64,000 bases of DNA, taken from NCBI RefSeq assembly GCF_003583365.1, contig NZ_QXED01000001.1, positions 434,001 through 498,000 of the forward strand. Direction: 5' to 3'. The notes beneath the pieces are model-generated. The model searched no databases. It was not told the origin of the DNA and worked only from the letters and a program-made list of their open reading frames with translations. Shown here one piece after another: positions 35,934 through 44,249 of this stretch (position 1 is the first letter of the stretch; every line of letters starts with the position of its first letter). The stretch comes from Fibrisoma montanum (GTDB lineage Bacteria > Bacteroidota > Bacteroidia > Cytophagales > Spirosomataceae). Made by a program: the position numbers and the translations under genes.

Positions 35934-36005
35934 GATGCCTGCATTCGTTTCATTTTTCAAAAAAGGGGCTTATCAGGAAACAGGAGAAGGCAGCAGATCA
36001 GCTAA

Positions 36006-36112
36006 CTTATCTGTCCCCGCAGCGAACTGGGGTGGAACGTGGCACCGTTTCCGTATCGTCGGTCGGTTGCCAAGACATCGTTGGGTCCATTCCCTCCGTC
36101 TTTCTGGATAAG
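36006..36112 (-). promoter_or_regulatory. SAM-I (S-box) riboswitch upstream of metH
   Basis: Read on the minus strand, the leader opens CTTATCCAGAAAGACGGAGG and continues GAATGGACC, then GATGTCTTGGCAACC, GGTGCCACGTTCC and closes GACAGATAAG. These match the conserved SAM-I elements: P1 CTTATC/GATAAG, the AGAnnGnnGGAGGGA kink-turn side, GGCAACC and the GGTGCnAnnTCC core. It sits between the promoter at 36121-36151 and metH. A second GATAAG, 8 nt before a possible TTG start (35969-35974), could pair with the same CTTATC strand. Confidence 0.92.
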
Positions 36113-36120
36113 CAATCATA

Positions 36121-36151
36121 CAAAGGTACTGCATTCAGCCTTTATACCAAA
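36121..36151 (-). promoter_or_regulatory. Promoter of metH
   Basis: On the minus strand TTTG (36151-36148), 19 bp, then TACCTTTG (36128-36121): a full match to the Bacteroidota consensus. Transcription would start near 36114, immediately before the riboswitch P1 stem. Confidence 0.85.
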
Positions 36152-36180
36152 AAACCGTTACTTTTGGGTCAATCCTTAAT

Positions 36181-36263
36181 GAGTGAAATAGCGAATTAGT
36201 GAAATAGCGAATGCTTTGCGGCTGTACTATTCGCTCATTCGCTCATTCACTCTTTCACTAATT
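36181..36263. repeat. GTGAATGAGCGAAT-type inverted repeat
   Basis: GAGTGAAATAGCGAATTAGTG and AAATAGCGAAT are mirrored by ATTCGCTCATTCGCTCATTC and ACTCTTTCACTAATT. It lies between the metH promoter and the divergent ppx start. The same words occur at 46.8, 51.6 and 58.4 kb. Confidence 0.75.
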
Positions 36264-36269
36264 GACTAG

Positions 36270-37160
36270 ATGAAACTTGCCGCCATCGACATTGGCTCCA
36301 ACGCAGCCCGGCTACAGATCTCAACGGTTCTACTCAACGACGACGTCATCAGCTTCAAGCGGGTTGAATACGTTCGTTTTCCCCTACGACTAGGTCACGA
36401 CGTCTTTTCATTTGGCGAACTGACCCCCGAAAGCGAAGCCCGCACGACCAAACTGATGCAGATCTACAAGCTGCTGATGGAGCTGCACGAAGTAGAAGGC
36501 TATATGGCCTGCGCTACGTCGGCCATGCGCGAATCGAAAAATGGCCACGACGTTGCCCACCGTATTGAAGCCGCTACGGGCATTAAAATTCATATCATCG
36601 ACGGTCAGAAAGAAGCCGAACTGATTAATAACGTAGTGGTTCAGGCGCTGGACGACCGGCAGTACCTGCACATCGACGTAGGCGGTGGCAGCACCGAACT
36701 GAACGTGTACCTGAATCGGCAAAAATCGGCCTCACGGTCCTTCAAAATTGGTTCAGTACGCCTGCTGGAGGGCAAAGAAACCAAAGGAGCATGGCGTAAG
36801 ATTGAAGAATGGGTTGAAGAACACGTCGACTCCTCCCGAGAACTCATCGCTATAGGAACCGGCGGCAACATCAGCAAGCTGTTTAATCTGGCCGCCAAAA
36901 CCAGCGAACTGAGTACGTCGCTGGCCGAAATTGAGCGCATCCGCAACTACATCGCCGGCTTTAACCTGGACGACCGGATCAACAAACTTCGCCTGAATGC
37001 CGACCGGGCCGACGTGATCGTTCCGGCCGCCGACATTTATATATCGGTAATGAAATGGGCCGGAGCGCACGAGATCGTGGTTCCTGATCTGGGATTGAAA
37101 GATGGGATCATTCAGTTAGTCTATTCCCAACTGGCCAAAAAGAAACGCCTGCCGCAGTAG
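36270..37160 (+). CDS. Ppx/GppA family exopolyphosphatase / pppGpp phosphatase
   Basis: A 296-residue member of the ASKHA-fold Ppx/GppA family, which removes phosphate from polyphosphate or from pppGpp. The N-terminal phosphate loop AAIDIGSNAARLQI, the CATSAMRESKNG segment, the second phosphate loop HIDVGGGSTELNV and the adenosine-loop region AIGTGGNISKL are all visible. It has only the short two-domain form without the C-terminal HD domain, typical in Bacteroidota. Which substrate is used cannot be told from sequence. A GTG-started gene follows by 15 bp, so they may be co-transcribed. Confidence 0.92.
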   Translation: MKLAAIDIGSNAARLQISTVLLNDDVISFKRVEYVRFPLRLGHDVFSFGELTPESEARTTKLMQIYKLLMELHEVEGYMACATSAMRESKNGHDVAHRIEAATGIKIHIIDGQKEAELINNVVVQALDDRQYLHIDVGGGSTELNVYLNRQKSASRSFKIGSVRLLEGKETKGAWRKIEEWVEEHVDSSRELIAIGTGGNISKLFNLAAKTSELSTSLAEIERIRNYIAGFNLDDRINKLRLNADRADVIVPAADIYISVMKWAGAHEIVVPDLGLKDGIIQLVYSQLAKKKRLPQ

Positions 37161-37175
37161 CCCGTCGAGACGCCC

Positions 37176-38123
37176 GTGACACCGTACGTAATTGTAAAGC
37201 AGTATAACCCGCAGCCTGACGACATCCCGGTGTATGCCCAGCCGGGGTTTCTCTTCAACGAGGGCGTACACCTTCGTCAGCAGGAAGGCGGTTTTCATCT
37301 GATTACGGCGCTCAATCAGGTTACCCGGCAAGCAGAAGCCCGGTGCGCATTCTTCACGCGGGCGGAGCAGGCCATCAGCCCCGGCGCGGCTCCGTTCGGG
37401 TCCGTCGAATTCACCAACGCCCTGCCCGAAGCCGTACTGGACGGACTCGTGCAGACGATCCAGACAACGGCTCAGGAATCCGGACTTCGTACGCTCCGGC
37501 TTGTTAACTACCCTCATTGTTACGCCCCCGAACAGGCCAATCGGTTGGCCGATACGTTACTGGCGCAGGGCTTTCGCTTGATCGGCGCGGACCAGAATCA
37601 GTTTTTACCGGTAGGCACTGACGCGTTCGAGCGAACCATCGACTCGTCTGAGCGTCGGCGACTGATGAAATGCCGCCGGGCCGGTTTGCGATTCAGCCAA
37701 TGGGAGCGCCCGGCCATTGCCGACGTCGTGGCGTTTCTGCAAACAACCCGCCAACACCAGGGCTACCGGCTTACCATCCAGCCCGAACGGCTCACCAGGC
37801 TGCTGGCCACATTTCCCGACCAGTTTCCGGTCTTTGTCGTTTGGGATGGCGATACCATAGCCGCGTTAACGGTGGCTGTCCGCGTACGGGCCGACATTCT
37901 GTACAACTTCCTGCCCGCTTCGCACCCCGACTACCGCACGTTCAGCCCGATGGTGATGCTCACCGACGGCTTGTTTGCCTACTGCCAGTGCCACCAGATT
38001 CGGTTGCTTGATCTGGGCATTTCGGTGGATAACGACCGGCGGCCGAAGCTTAGCCTGATGCGGTTCAAGCGTAACCTCGGCGCACAATCGTCGGTGAAAC
38101 TGGTGTTTGAGAAAACGCTGTGA
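37176..38123 (+). CDS. FemAB/GNAT-like (BioF2/Acetyltransf_6 type) protein
   Basis: A 315-residue soluble protein starting at GTG (37176). The C-terminal half has the pattern of a FemAB/GNAT-like acyltransferase: ERRRLMKCRRAGLRF, a VAFLQTTRQHQGY segment, PVFVVWDGDTIAALTVAVRV, YNFLPASHPDY and FSPMVMLTDGLFAYCQ, then LLDLGISVD. The N-terminal half may be a second divergent copy of the fold. Relatives occur in exopolysaccharide and surface-glycan loci, and this gene sits just before such a cluster, although it is spaced closely with ppx. The donor and acceptor are unknown. Confidence 0.68.
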   Translation: MTPYVIVKQYNPQPDDIPVYAQPGFLFNEGVHLRQQEGGFHLITALNQVTRQAEARCAFFTRAEQAISPGAAPFGSVEFTNALPEAVLDGLVQTIQTTAQESGLRTLRLVNYPHCYAPEQANRLADTLLAQGFRLIGADQNQFLPVGTDAFERTIDSSERRRLMKCRRAGLRFSQWERPAIADVVAFLQTTRQHQGYRLTIQPERLTRLLATFPDQFPVFVVWDGDTIAALTVAVRVRADILYNFLPASHPDYRTFSPMVMLTDGLFAYCQCHQIRLLDLGISVDNDRRPKLSLMRFKRNLGAQSSVKLVFEKTL

Positions 38124-38205
38124 TCCCCTCCGGACGCTCGTGTCGAGTCTGCCTTTTTTTTCGTTATTTTGTATAAAAAAGAGGTACTTACTACGTGCCG
38201 ACTGA

Positions 38206-39135
38206 ATGATTGAGTCTCTTTATAATTCGGTAAGTCGATTCGTCAGCGAGTTTTTTGCGTCGCTGCTATCGCTGGTCAAAGCGGCCATCCGCGCCCGACA
38301 CGCCACCCGTTTATCCCCCAGCGAACGGCCCATCTGCTCGGTATTGGGCAACGGTCCATCGCTGAACGAATCGCTGGAGAAGCATTTTGATTTTATCAAA
38401 ACCACCGAGGTCGTTTGTGTCAACAACTTCGCTCATGCGGAGGTTTTTACCCGGCTGCAACCTCAGCACTACGTCATTTCTGACCCGAATTATTTCGTCT
38501 TTACTGAGCAGACCACCGACCGCGAGGACATCCGGCAGACCATTACCATCTTTCGGGAACGCGTTGACTGGCCCATGACGCTCTACGTACCCCACTTTGC
38601 CAAAGGTTCATACGTGATCCGGCAGATTGAGCGCCCCAACAGTCCGATTCGGGTGGTTTATTTTAACTATACCGTTGTAGACGGCTTCCGGCGGCTGAAG
38701 TACTGGCTGTACGCCAACGGATTAGGCATGCCGCAATCGCAGACGGTAATCATTGCCGCACTGGCTCTGATGATCAACCGGACGTTTAAGACCATTTACC
38801 TGTTCGGGGCCGATACGTCGTGGCATGAACAGATCCGGCTAAACGACCAGAATCAGTTGCTGATCAAGCAGATTCATTTTTACGATAAGCCGAGCGATGT
38901 GCGTCACGAACCGGTCTACGCCGATGCTCAGCGCAAGCGCACTTTTTCGATGGCGTCACAGTTTTTATCATTACACAAAGCGTTTCGGGGCTACGAACAT
39001 CTGCGGGACTATGCCGACTACCGGGGCGTTACCATTTTGAACGCGAGTGCCAAAAGTTACATTGATGCCTTTGATCGCGTCATACCCGATCCGATTCAGG
39101 TTTCGCCCGGTCAGGCAGTCATCCGAGAAAAATAA
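38206..39135 (+). CDS. DUF115/GT42-like protein, candidate nonulosonic acid glycosyltransferase
   Basis: A 309-residue protein carrying SVLGNGPSLNESLE (GNGPSL at 48-53), VVCVNNFAHAEVF, QPQHYVISDPNYFV, then GMPQSQTVIIAALALMIN and TIYLFGADTSWHE. The GxGPSL/Asn-Asn/DP/late GaD order is shared by DUF115 (Maf flagellin glycosyltransferases, MptE-like) and by GT42 sialyltransferases such as CstII, which are related Rossmann-type folds. It lies about 100 bp before pseB, so transfer of pseudaminic acid onto a glycan or protein is a reasonable hypothesis. An N-terminal amphipathic stretch (residues 5-30) could attach it to the membrane. Function is inferred, not shown. Confidence 0.62.
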   Translation: MIESLYNSVSRFVSEFFASLLSLVKAAIRARHATRLSPSERPICSVLGNGPSLNESLEKHFDFIKTTEVVCVNNFAHAEVFTRLQPQHYVISDPNYFVFTEQTTDREDIRQTITIFRERVDWPMTLYVPHFAKGSYVIRQIERPNSPIRVVYFNYTVVDGFRRLKYWLYANGLGMPQSQTVIIAALALMINRTFKTIYLFGADTSWHEQIRLNDQNQLLIKQIHFYDKPSDVRHEPVYADAQRKRTFSMASQFLSLHKAFRGYEHLRDYADYRGVTILNASAKSYIDAFDRVIPDPIQVSPGQAVIREK

Positions 39136-39155
39136 CAATAGCATACAGCAAGCAA

Positions 39156-39209
39156 CCGGGTAGCTTAGGGCGGTCTGTCCGGAACGTCTGACCGCCCTGA
39201 GCTACCCGG
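39156..39209. repeat. GGTCAGACG-type palindrome before pseB
   Basis: A hairpin with arms CCGGGTAGCTTAGGGCGGTC and its imperfect complement. Its centre, GTCTGTCCGGAACGTCTGACC, is related to the palindromes around pseF. No T-run follows. Confidence 0.65.
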
Positions 39210-39237
39210 CCGCTTAACCGATTGCAACCACTACAAC

Positions 39238-40254
39238 ATGCTTGATTTAACAGGAAAATCGATTCTCATTACCGGTGGTACCGGCTCCTTCGGCAAGAAG
39301 TTCGTTGAGATGGTGTACCAGCGTTATCCCAATATCCGCCGACTGGTGGTGTACTCCCGCGACGAGTTGAAGCAGTTTGAGATGTCGCAGTATTATCCGC
39401 AGTCGAACTACAAATCCATCCGGTTCTTCATCGGCGACGTCCGCGACGGCGAACGCCTGAAACGGGCCTGCGAGGGCGTCGATATCATCATCCACGCAGC
39501 GGCCCTGAAGCAGGTTCCGGCCGCCGAGTATAACCCGATGGAGTGCATCAAAACCAATGTGTTTGGGGCCGAGAACGTAATCAATGCCGCTCTGGACAAT
39601 GGCGTGCAGCGGGTAGTGGCGCTCTCTACCGATAAGGCAGCCGCCCCCATTAACCTGTACGGCGCCACCAAGCTCTGTTCGGACAAGCTATTTGTGGCCG
39701 CCAACAACATGAAAGGGAGCCGCGACCTGCGGTTTTCGGTGGTACGCTACGGTAATGTGATCGGCTCGCGGGGGTCGGTGGTGCCTTTCTTCCTCGATAA
39801 GCGGAAGGATGGCGTTCTGCCCATCACACACCCCGACATGACCCGCTTCAACATTTCTCTGGAAGATGGTGTCGAGATGGTGCTGTATGCCCTGGAACAT
39901 GCCTGGGGCGGGGAAATTTTCGTTCCCAAGATTCCGTCGTACCGCATCACCGAAGTAGCCACGGCCATCGCGCCCGACGCCAGACAGGAGATTATTGGGG
40001 TTCGGCCGGGCGAGAAGCTGCACGAAGAGATGATTACGGAAACCGACTCGCTGAACACGGTCGAAACGGATAAATACTACGTCATTACCCCCTCGACCCC
40101 AACGTGGGATGTCGATGACTATCTGAAAGCGTTCAACGGCAAGCGTGTGGAGATGGGCTTCAAATACAACTCGGGCACAAACACCGACTGGCTCGATGTT
40201 GAACAGATCCGCGAGCAAATTCGGCTGCACGTTGATCCAGCCTTTACGGTGTAA
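39238..40254 (+). CDS. pseB: PseB, UDP-N-acetylglucosamine 4,6-dehydratase (5-inverting)
   Basis: First enzyme of CMP-pseudaminic acid synthesis. It converts UDP-GlcNAc to the 4-keto-6-deoxy-L-arabino sugar. The 338-residue short-chain dehydrogenase has the NAD loop ITGGTGSFGKKF, the DELKQFEMSQ segment typical of PseB/FlaA1, the acid residues in STDKAAAPINLYGATK (Tyr-x-x-x-Lys), and RYGNVIGSRGSVVPFF. Length and sequence follow the family closely. It is followed by pseC 60 bp downstream and the rest of the pathway. Confidence 0.96.
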   Translation: MLDLTGKSILITGGTGSFGKKFVEMVYQRYPNIRRLVVYSRDELKQFEMSQYYPQSNYKSIRFFIGDVRDGERLKRACEGVDIIIHAAALKQVPAAEYNPMECIKTNVFGAENVINAALDNGVQRVVALSTDKAAAPINLYGATKLCSDKLFVAANNMKGSRDLRFSVVRYGNVIGSRGSVVPFFLDKRKDGVLPITHPDMTRFNISLEDGVEMVLYALEHAWGGEIFVPKIPSYRITEVATAIAPDARQEIIGVRPGEKLHEEMITETDSLNTVETDKYYVITPSTPTWDVDDYLKAFNGKRVEMGFKYNSGTNTDWLDVEQIREQIRLHVDPAFTV

Positions 40255-40314
40255 GGTGGGCGAAACTCCACCAGATCAAGTGACACTAAAAGCGGGTTTC
40301 CACCCGCCTTACTG

Positions 40315-41481
40315 ATGAACAATCCCATTCCATACGGACGCCAGCACATTACGGACGAGGACATTGCTGCCGTCGTTGATGTGCTGCGGTCGCCTTATCT
40401 GACGCAGGGACCCGCCATTGGGCAGTTTGAGCAGGCCTTTGCTGACTACATCGGTGCCCGTTACGCCGTGGCGGTAGCCAACGGTACGGCGGCTCTGCAC
40501 CTGTGCTGTCTGGCGCTGGGCGTCACCGAGGGCACAAAAGTTATCACAACCCCGATTACATTCTCTGCTTCGGCAAACTGCGTCCGCTACTGCGGGGGTG
40601 AGGTTTATTTTGCCGACATCGACCCCGAAACGATACTATTGGACGTAAAGGCCGTACGGGCATTACTTGAGCAGCATCCCAAAGGAACATTCTCCGGTAT
40701 CATTCCGGTCGACTTCGCCGGTTACCCGGTCGATATGGCCGCGTTTCGTGAACTGGCCGACGAGTATGGTTTGTGGCTCCTGGAGGATAGTTGCCACGCG
40801 CCGGGCGGTTCGTTTACGGACCAGCATGGTGTTGTCCATCGCTGCGGAGACAGTTCACTGGCCGACCTGGCTATTTTCAGCTTTCACCCGGTTAAGCACA
40901 TCGCGGCCGGTGAGGGTGGCATGATTACGACGAACGACGAGGAGTTGTACAAACACCTGCTTCGGCTTCGCACGCACGGCATCACTAGCAAACCGGAACA
41001 ACTGCTGGAACCCTCGCCCGGTGGTTGGTACATGGAGTTGCAGGTGCTCGGCTACAACTACCGCCTGACGGATATGCAGGCGGCCTTAGGTCTTAGCCAG
41101 CTAAACCGGGTTGATGCGATGATGGAACGCCGTCGCGAACTGGCCGCCCGCTACGATGCCGCTTTTGTCGGAACGTCAGTGCAGACGATCGTTCCACCGG
41201 CTGGCGTTGGGCACGCGTATCACCTGTACGTCGTTCAGGTTAGTGACCGCAAGGGTCTGTATGACTTCCTGCGGGCGAGGAACATTTATGCCCAGGTTCA
41301 CTACATTCCGGTGCATACCATGCCATATTACCGGCAGTTTGGCTGGAAGTCCGGCGACTTCCCGAATGCTGAACGGTACTACAACCAGTGCGTGAGCCTA
41401 CCTATGTTCCCAACGCTGACCAACGAGGAGCAGGATTACGTCATCGCGTCGGTACTGGAGTTTATTAACGCGGCAAACTGA
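40315..41481 (+). CDS. pseC: PseC, UDP-4-amino-4,6-dideoxy-L-altrosamine transaminase
   Basis: A 388-residue DegT/DnrJ/EryC1 PLP aminotransferase that aminates the PseB product at C4 using glutamate. Seen are the opening IPYGRQHITDEDIAAVVDVL, PYLTQGPAIGQFE, VANGTAALHL, the Asp of VDFAGYPVD, LLEDSCHAPGG, and the Schiff-base Lys in SFHPVKHIAAGEGG. It has the PseC-type length. It precedes the GT-C-like membrane gene by only 5 bp, so all belong to one transcript. Confidence 0.95.
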   Translation: MNNPIPYGRQHITDEDIAAVVDVLRSPYLTQGPAIGQFEQAFADYIGARYAVAVANGTAALHLCCLALGVTEGTKVITTPITFSASANCVRYCGGEVYFADIDPETILLDVKAVRALLEQHPKGTFSGIIPVDFAGYPVDMAAFRELADEYGLWLLEDSCHAPGGSFTDQHGVVHRCGDSSLADLAIFSFHPVKHIAAGEGGMITTNDEELYKHLLRLRTHGITSKPEQLLEPSPGGWYMELQVLGYNYRLTDMQAALGLSQLNRVDAMMERRRELAARYDAAFVGTSVQTIVPPAGVGHAYHLYVVQVSDRKGLYDFLRARNIYAQVHYIPVHTMPYYRQFGWKSGDFPNAERYYNQCVSLPMFPTLTNEEQDYVIASVLEFINAAN

Positions 41482-41486
41482 TTCGT

Positions 41487-43166
41487 ATGCAAGCCGTTGC
41501 TCTGTCATCTGCTGCAAAAACCCGGTCGCTCGCTCCGTGGGTTTGGTACGGACTGACCGCATTGCCCGTTTTGTACTACATCGTGATGGTGGCCCTGCAC
41601 GCCTACAACATGCCGTACATGGACGACTATCCGTCCATTGTCGATCTGTTGCTGAGGTGGCAGGATGCCGACTGGTCGGAACGAGGACGGCTTTTGCTGG
41701 AACAGAACAACTTCCACCGCGTCGTTTTTCTCAAGCTGATTTCGCTGGCTAACTACGCGCTGACCGGGGCCGTCAATTTTACCTTTCTGCAATGGGTGGG
41801 CAATGTGGCCTGGCTGATGATCGGCTGGTTGCTGTGGCGGTCGCTTGCTCCGGTACCAGACGAATCAACCGATCCGTCAGACCGTCGCTCCCCGGTGAAA
41901 CGAATCCTTACGTTCCTGCCTGCCGTTTATTTCCTGTTTCAGTTTCAGTTCTGGAATAACGCGTTCTGGAGCATGGCGGCTATCTGCAACCTTTGGGTAC
42001 ATGCCTGGGCCCTGCTAAGTTTTTACCTGGCCGCCCGGCAACGAATCGGCTGGGCGCTGGCAGCCGGAGCCCTTTCGCTTTTTACCGTTGGCAATGGCAT
42101 TGTGGTATTACCATTATTGATCGCCGGATTACTGCTTAACCGGCAATGGCGACAGGCCACGGTAGCCGTGGTTGTCAGTGCAGTTCTGTACGCCGTCTAC
42201 TTTTCAAACTACCAGAATCCATCCAGTGCGGGGCTTTCCTCGCTGCTGTCGGTGGAGCGTATCATTCATTTTGTCCAGCTCGACACGGCTTTTCTGGGCG
42301 CTACGTTTTACCACCCGTCGGTAGCGTGGCTCAGTCAGGTGGTCGGCTGGCTGACTATCGGTTGGTCGCTGTATCTGGTCATCACCCGCTACGACCGTCA
42401 AAACCCGACGCTATTCTGGATGGTGATTTTTCTTCACCTGACCGGCTTGATGCTGGCCCTCAACCGCATCGAAAACTCGGTTGATGTCGTATTTGCCTCG
42501 CGCTATCGGCAGGTTCCGGCCTTGATGCTGGCTGTTACGTACCTGACCTTCGCCGACGTACTGATCAGCAAACGAGTGGTGGCCTGGACCTGGATTTTTC
42601 CGCTGACCCTGGCAGCGGCAGTCGGCATTAACGTTGTATCGAACGTAACGTATTTCTCGAAGATCGTCCGGTTTCGGGAGTTAAAGCAGACGGATCAACT
42701 GCTCTGGCAACGGTACGGTATTGTCCGAGGGTGTAGCCCACTCTACCAGCCAGCCCAACGCTTGAGCCAGCTAGCCGCTTCAGGTGCTTTCCGCCCAGCG
42801 CCCCTGACGCTCGACGAACTGGTTTCACAGGAAGTGTCGCTACCACAGCCAACGCCAACGGCCAGCCGGCTGAGTCATCAGATCGACCTCAACCGGCAAG
42901 ATGGTTCGTATCTGGTAGTGAGCGGCTTTGCTAAGATCACGGGGCAGAAAGCTAATTTTAACGATACGTACCTGGCGGTACAAACGCCAGGTGGATGGCG
43001 TTTTTTCACCACCTTGTTCCATCAGCGGCTGGACAAGGAAGATTCGCTGAACGACAAAGACACCGGCTTTACGGCTGTTGTGCCCGCGTCGGTGGCCGGT
43101 TCATCGCCGAAGCTGGGTTTATTTGTGCGGTCGGGAGGCAAAACGGCATTTCAAGTAATAAATTAA
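41487..43166 (+). CDS. Multi-pass membrane protein, GT-C-like
   Basis: A 559-residue protein with about ten hydrophobic helices between residues 15 and 400 and a C-terminal soluble domain (about 420-559) of beta character. The first extracytoplasmic loop contains YMDDYPSIVDLL. An acidic motif in this loop is where GT-C glycosyltransferases keep their catalytic residue. I cannot assign it to a named family. It is inserted between pseC and pseF, 5 bp after pseC, so a role in assembling the pseudaminic-acid-containing glycan (polyprenol-linked glycosyl transfer or polymerisation) is plausible. A polymerase-like role would complement the flippase downstream. Confidence 0.65.
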   Translation: MQAVALSSAAKTRSLAPWVWYGLTALPVLYYIVMVALHAYNMPYMDDYPSIVDLLLRWQDADWSERGRLLLEQNNFHRVVFLKLISLANYALTGAVNFTFLQWVGNVAWLMIGWLLWRSLAPVPDESTDPSDRRSPVKRILTFLPAVYFLFQFQFWNNAFWSMAAICNLWVHAWALLSFYLAARQRIGWALAAGALSLFTVGNGIVVLPLLIAGLLLNRQWRQATVAVVVSAVLYAVYFSNYQNPSSAGLSSLLSVERIIHFVQLDTAFLGATFYHPSVAWLSQVVGWLTIGWSLYLVITRYDRQNPTLFWMVIFLHLTGLMLALNRIENSVDVVFASRYRQVPALMLAVTYLTFADVLISKRVVAWTWIFPLTLAAAVGINVVSNVTYFSKIVRFRELKQTDQLLWQRYGIVRGCSPLYQPAQRLSQLAASGAFRPAPLTLDELVSQEVSLPQPTPTASRLSHQIDLNRQDGSYLVVSGFAKITGQKANFNDTYLAVQTPGGWRFFTTLFHQRLDKEDSLNDKDTGFTAVVPASVAGSSPKLGLFVRSGGKTAFQVIN

Positions 43167-43168
43167 CC

Positions 43169-43311
43169 CGGTCAGATAGGACTGGGTCAAGCGAGACCCG
43201 GTCAGGTAAAACGCCGTTACATATACTAAGGCGGTCAGACGTGCCGTCAGACCTGGGCCGACGCGGTCTGACGGCACGTCTGACCGCCTGTTTAAAGAGA
43301 CCCGGTCGCGC
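43169..43311. repeat. Palindromic repeat cluster before pseF
   Basis: Contains a hairpin with 25-base perfect arms (43229-43253 and 43265-43289, core GGTCAGACGTGCCGTC) around 11 bases, preceded by a smaller GGGTC/GACCC hairpin at about 43184-43199 and CGGTCAG words. It lies between the GT-C-like gene and pseF. Confidence 0.8.
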
Positions 43312-43330
43312 CAACCAACGATCTAACCAC

Positions 43331-44032
43331 ATGACCAACATCGCCATCATCACGGCCCGTGGAGGCAGCAAGCGAATTCCCCGCAAGGTGATCCGGCCGT
43401 TTCTGGGCAAACCCATCATGCTGTATTCCATCGAAACGGCTTTGCAATCGGGCCTGTTCGACGAGGTGATGGTATCCACCGAGGACGACGAAATTGCTGA
43501 TCTGGCCGTACAGCATGGCGCGTCCGTACCCTTTCGCCGGAGCGCAAAAACGGCAGATGATTTTGCCACTACAGCTGAGGTGCTGAGCGAAGTACTAACC
43601 AACTATGAGGAGCGCGGACAGACGTTTACGAATGCCTGTTGTCTTTACCCCACGGCACCATTTGTGACGCCCGTTTTACTCCAACAAGCTTTTGATACAT
43701 TACAAACGCGTAGCTTTGACTGCGTTTTTCCGGTGCAACGCTTTGGCTTTCCGGTGCAACGCGCTGTGACCTTTGTCAACGATCGTCTGACGTGGCTCCA
43801 GCCCGAACACGCCCTGACGCGGTCGCAGGATTTGCAACCCGCCTACCACGATGCCGGCCAGTTTTACTTTTTCAACGTAGCCGTTTTTCGACAAAAAGGT
43901 CGACTGCTGACTGATAATACCAGCGGCCTCGTCATCTCCGAGATGCAGGCCCAGGACATTGATAACGAAGAGGATTGGCAGGTAGCAGAGTTCAAATACC
44001 GACTGTTGTTTCCTGATAAGAAGCGATCGTGA
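43331..44032 (+). CDS. pseF: PseF, pseudaminic acid cytidylyltransferase
   Basis: Activates pseudaminic acid with CTP to CMP-Pse, the donor for glycosyltransferases. The 233-residue protein begins with the nucleotide loop ITARGGSKRIPRKVIRPFLG and continues with PIMLYSIETAL, VMVSTEDDEIADLA, CCLYPTAPFV and the C-terminal AQDIDNEEDWQVAEFKY, as in the NeuA/PseF family. The start at 43331 is chosen because it abuts the conserved loop. The open frame extends upstream through the palindromic repeat but has no protein-like sequence there. Confidence 0.95.
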   Translation: MTNIAIITARGGSKRIPRKVIRPFLGKPIMLYSIETALQSGLFDEVMVSTEDDEIADLAVQHGASVPFRRSAKTADDFATTAEVLSEVLTNYEERGQTFTNACCLYPTAPFVTPVLLQQAFDTLQTRSFDCVFPVQRFGFPVQRAVTFVNDRLTWLQPEHALTRSQDLQPAYHDAGQFYFFNVAVFRQKGRLLTDNTSGLVISEMQAQDIDNEEDWQVAEFKYRLLFPDKKRS

Positions 44033-44222
44033 TCCGGTCACGCTAGACCGGAGCGAAACGCACTAGGTCTGACGGTACGTCTGACCGGGTCGCGCCTGAC
44101 CGGGTCGTGCCGTCCGAGACACGATTCGCTTGGTTAGAGAAGGTAAGGCGGTCAGACGGTACGTCTGACCCGTCTAGCGTGAATTAGTTAGATCAACTGG
44201 GTCTAGCGTGACCCGGTCACGC
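44033..44222. repeat. Palindromic repeat cluster between pseF and pseG
   Basis: At least four hairpins in 190 bp: TCCGGTC/GACCGGA (44033-44052), two copies of arms related to GGTCAGACG and CGTCTGACC around GTA (about 44071 and 44150), and GCGTGACC/GGTCACGC (44206-44222), with CGGGTC words between. No T-run is seen, so transcription may continue to pseG. Confidence 0.78.
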
Positions 44223-44249
44223 CAACACTAGAAAGCAGTTCAAGAAAAA

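Noticed and set aside
42995-43330. An upstream extension of the pseF open frame
   Set aside because: The frame is open through the end of the previous gene and the palindromic repeat, but the residues are not protein-like and PseF begins with the nucleotide loop right after 43331.
43169-44222. Repeats around pseF as a CRISPR array
   Set aside because: The copies are palindromic, irregularly spaced, lie on both sides of a gene and have no uniform spacers. No cas gene is present.
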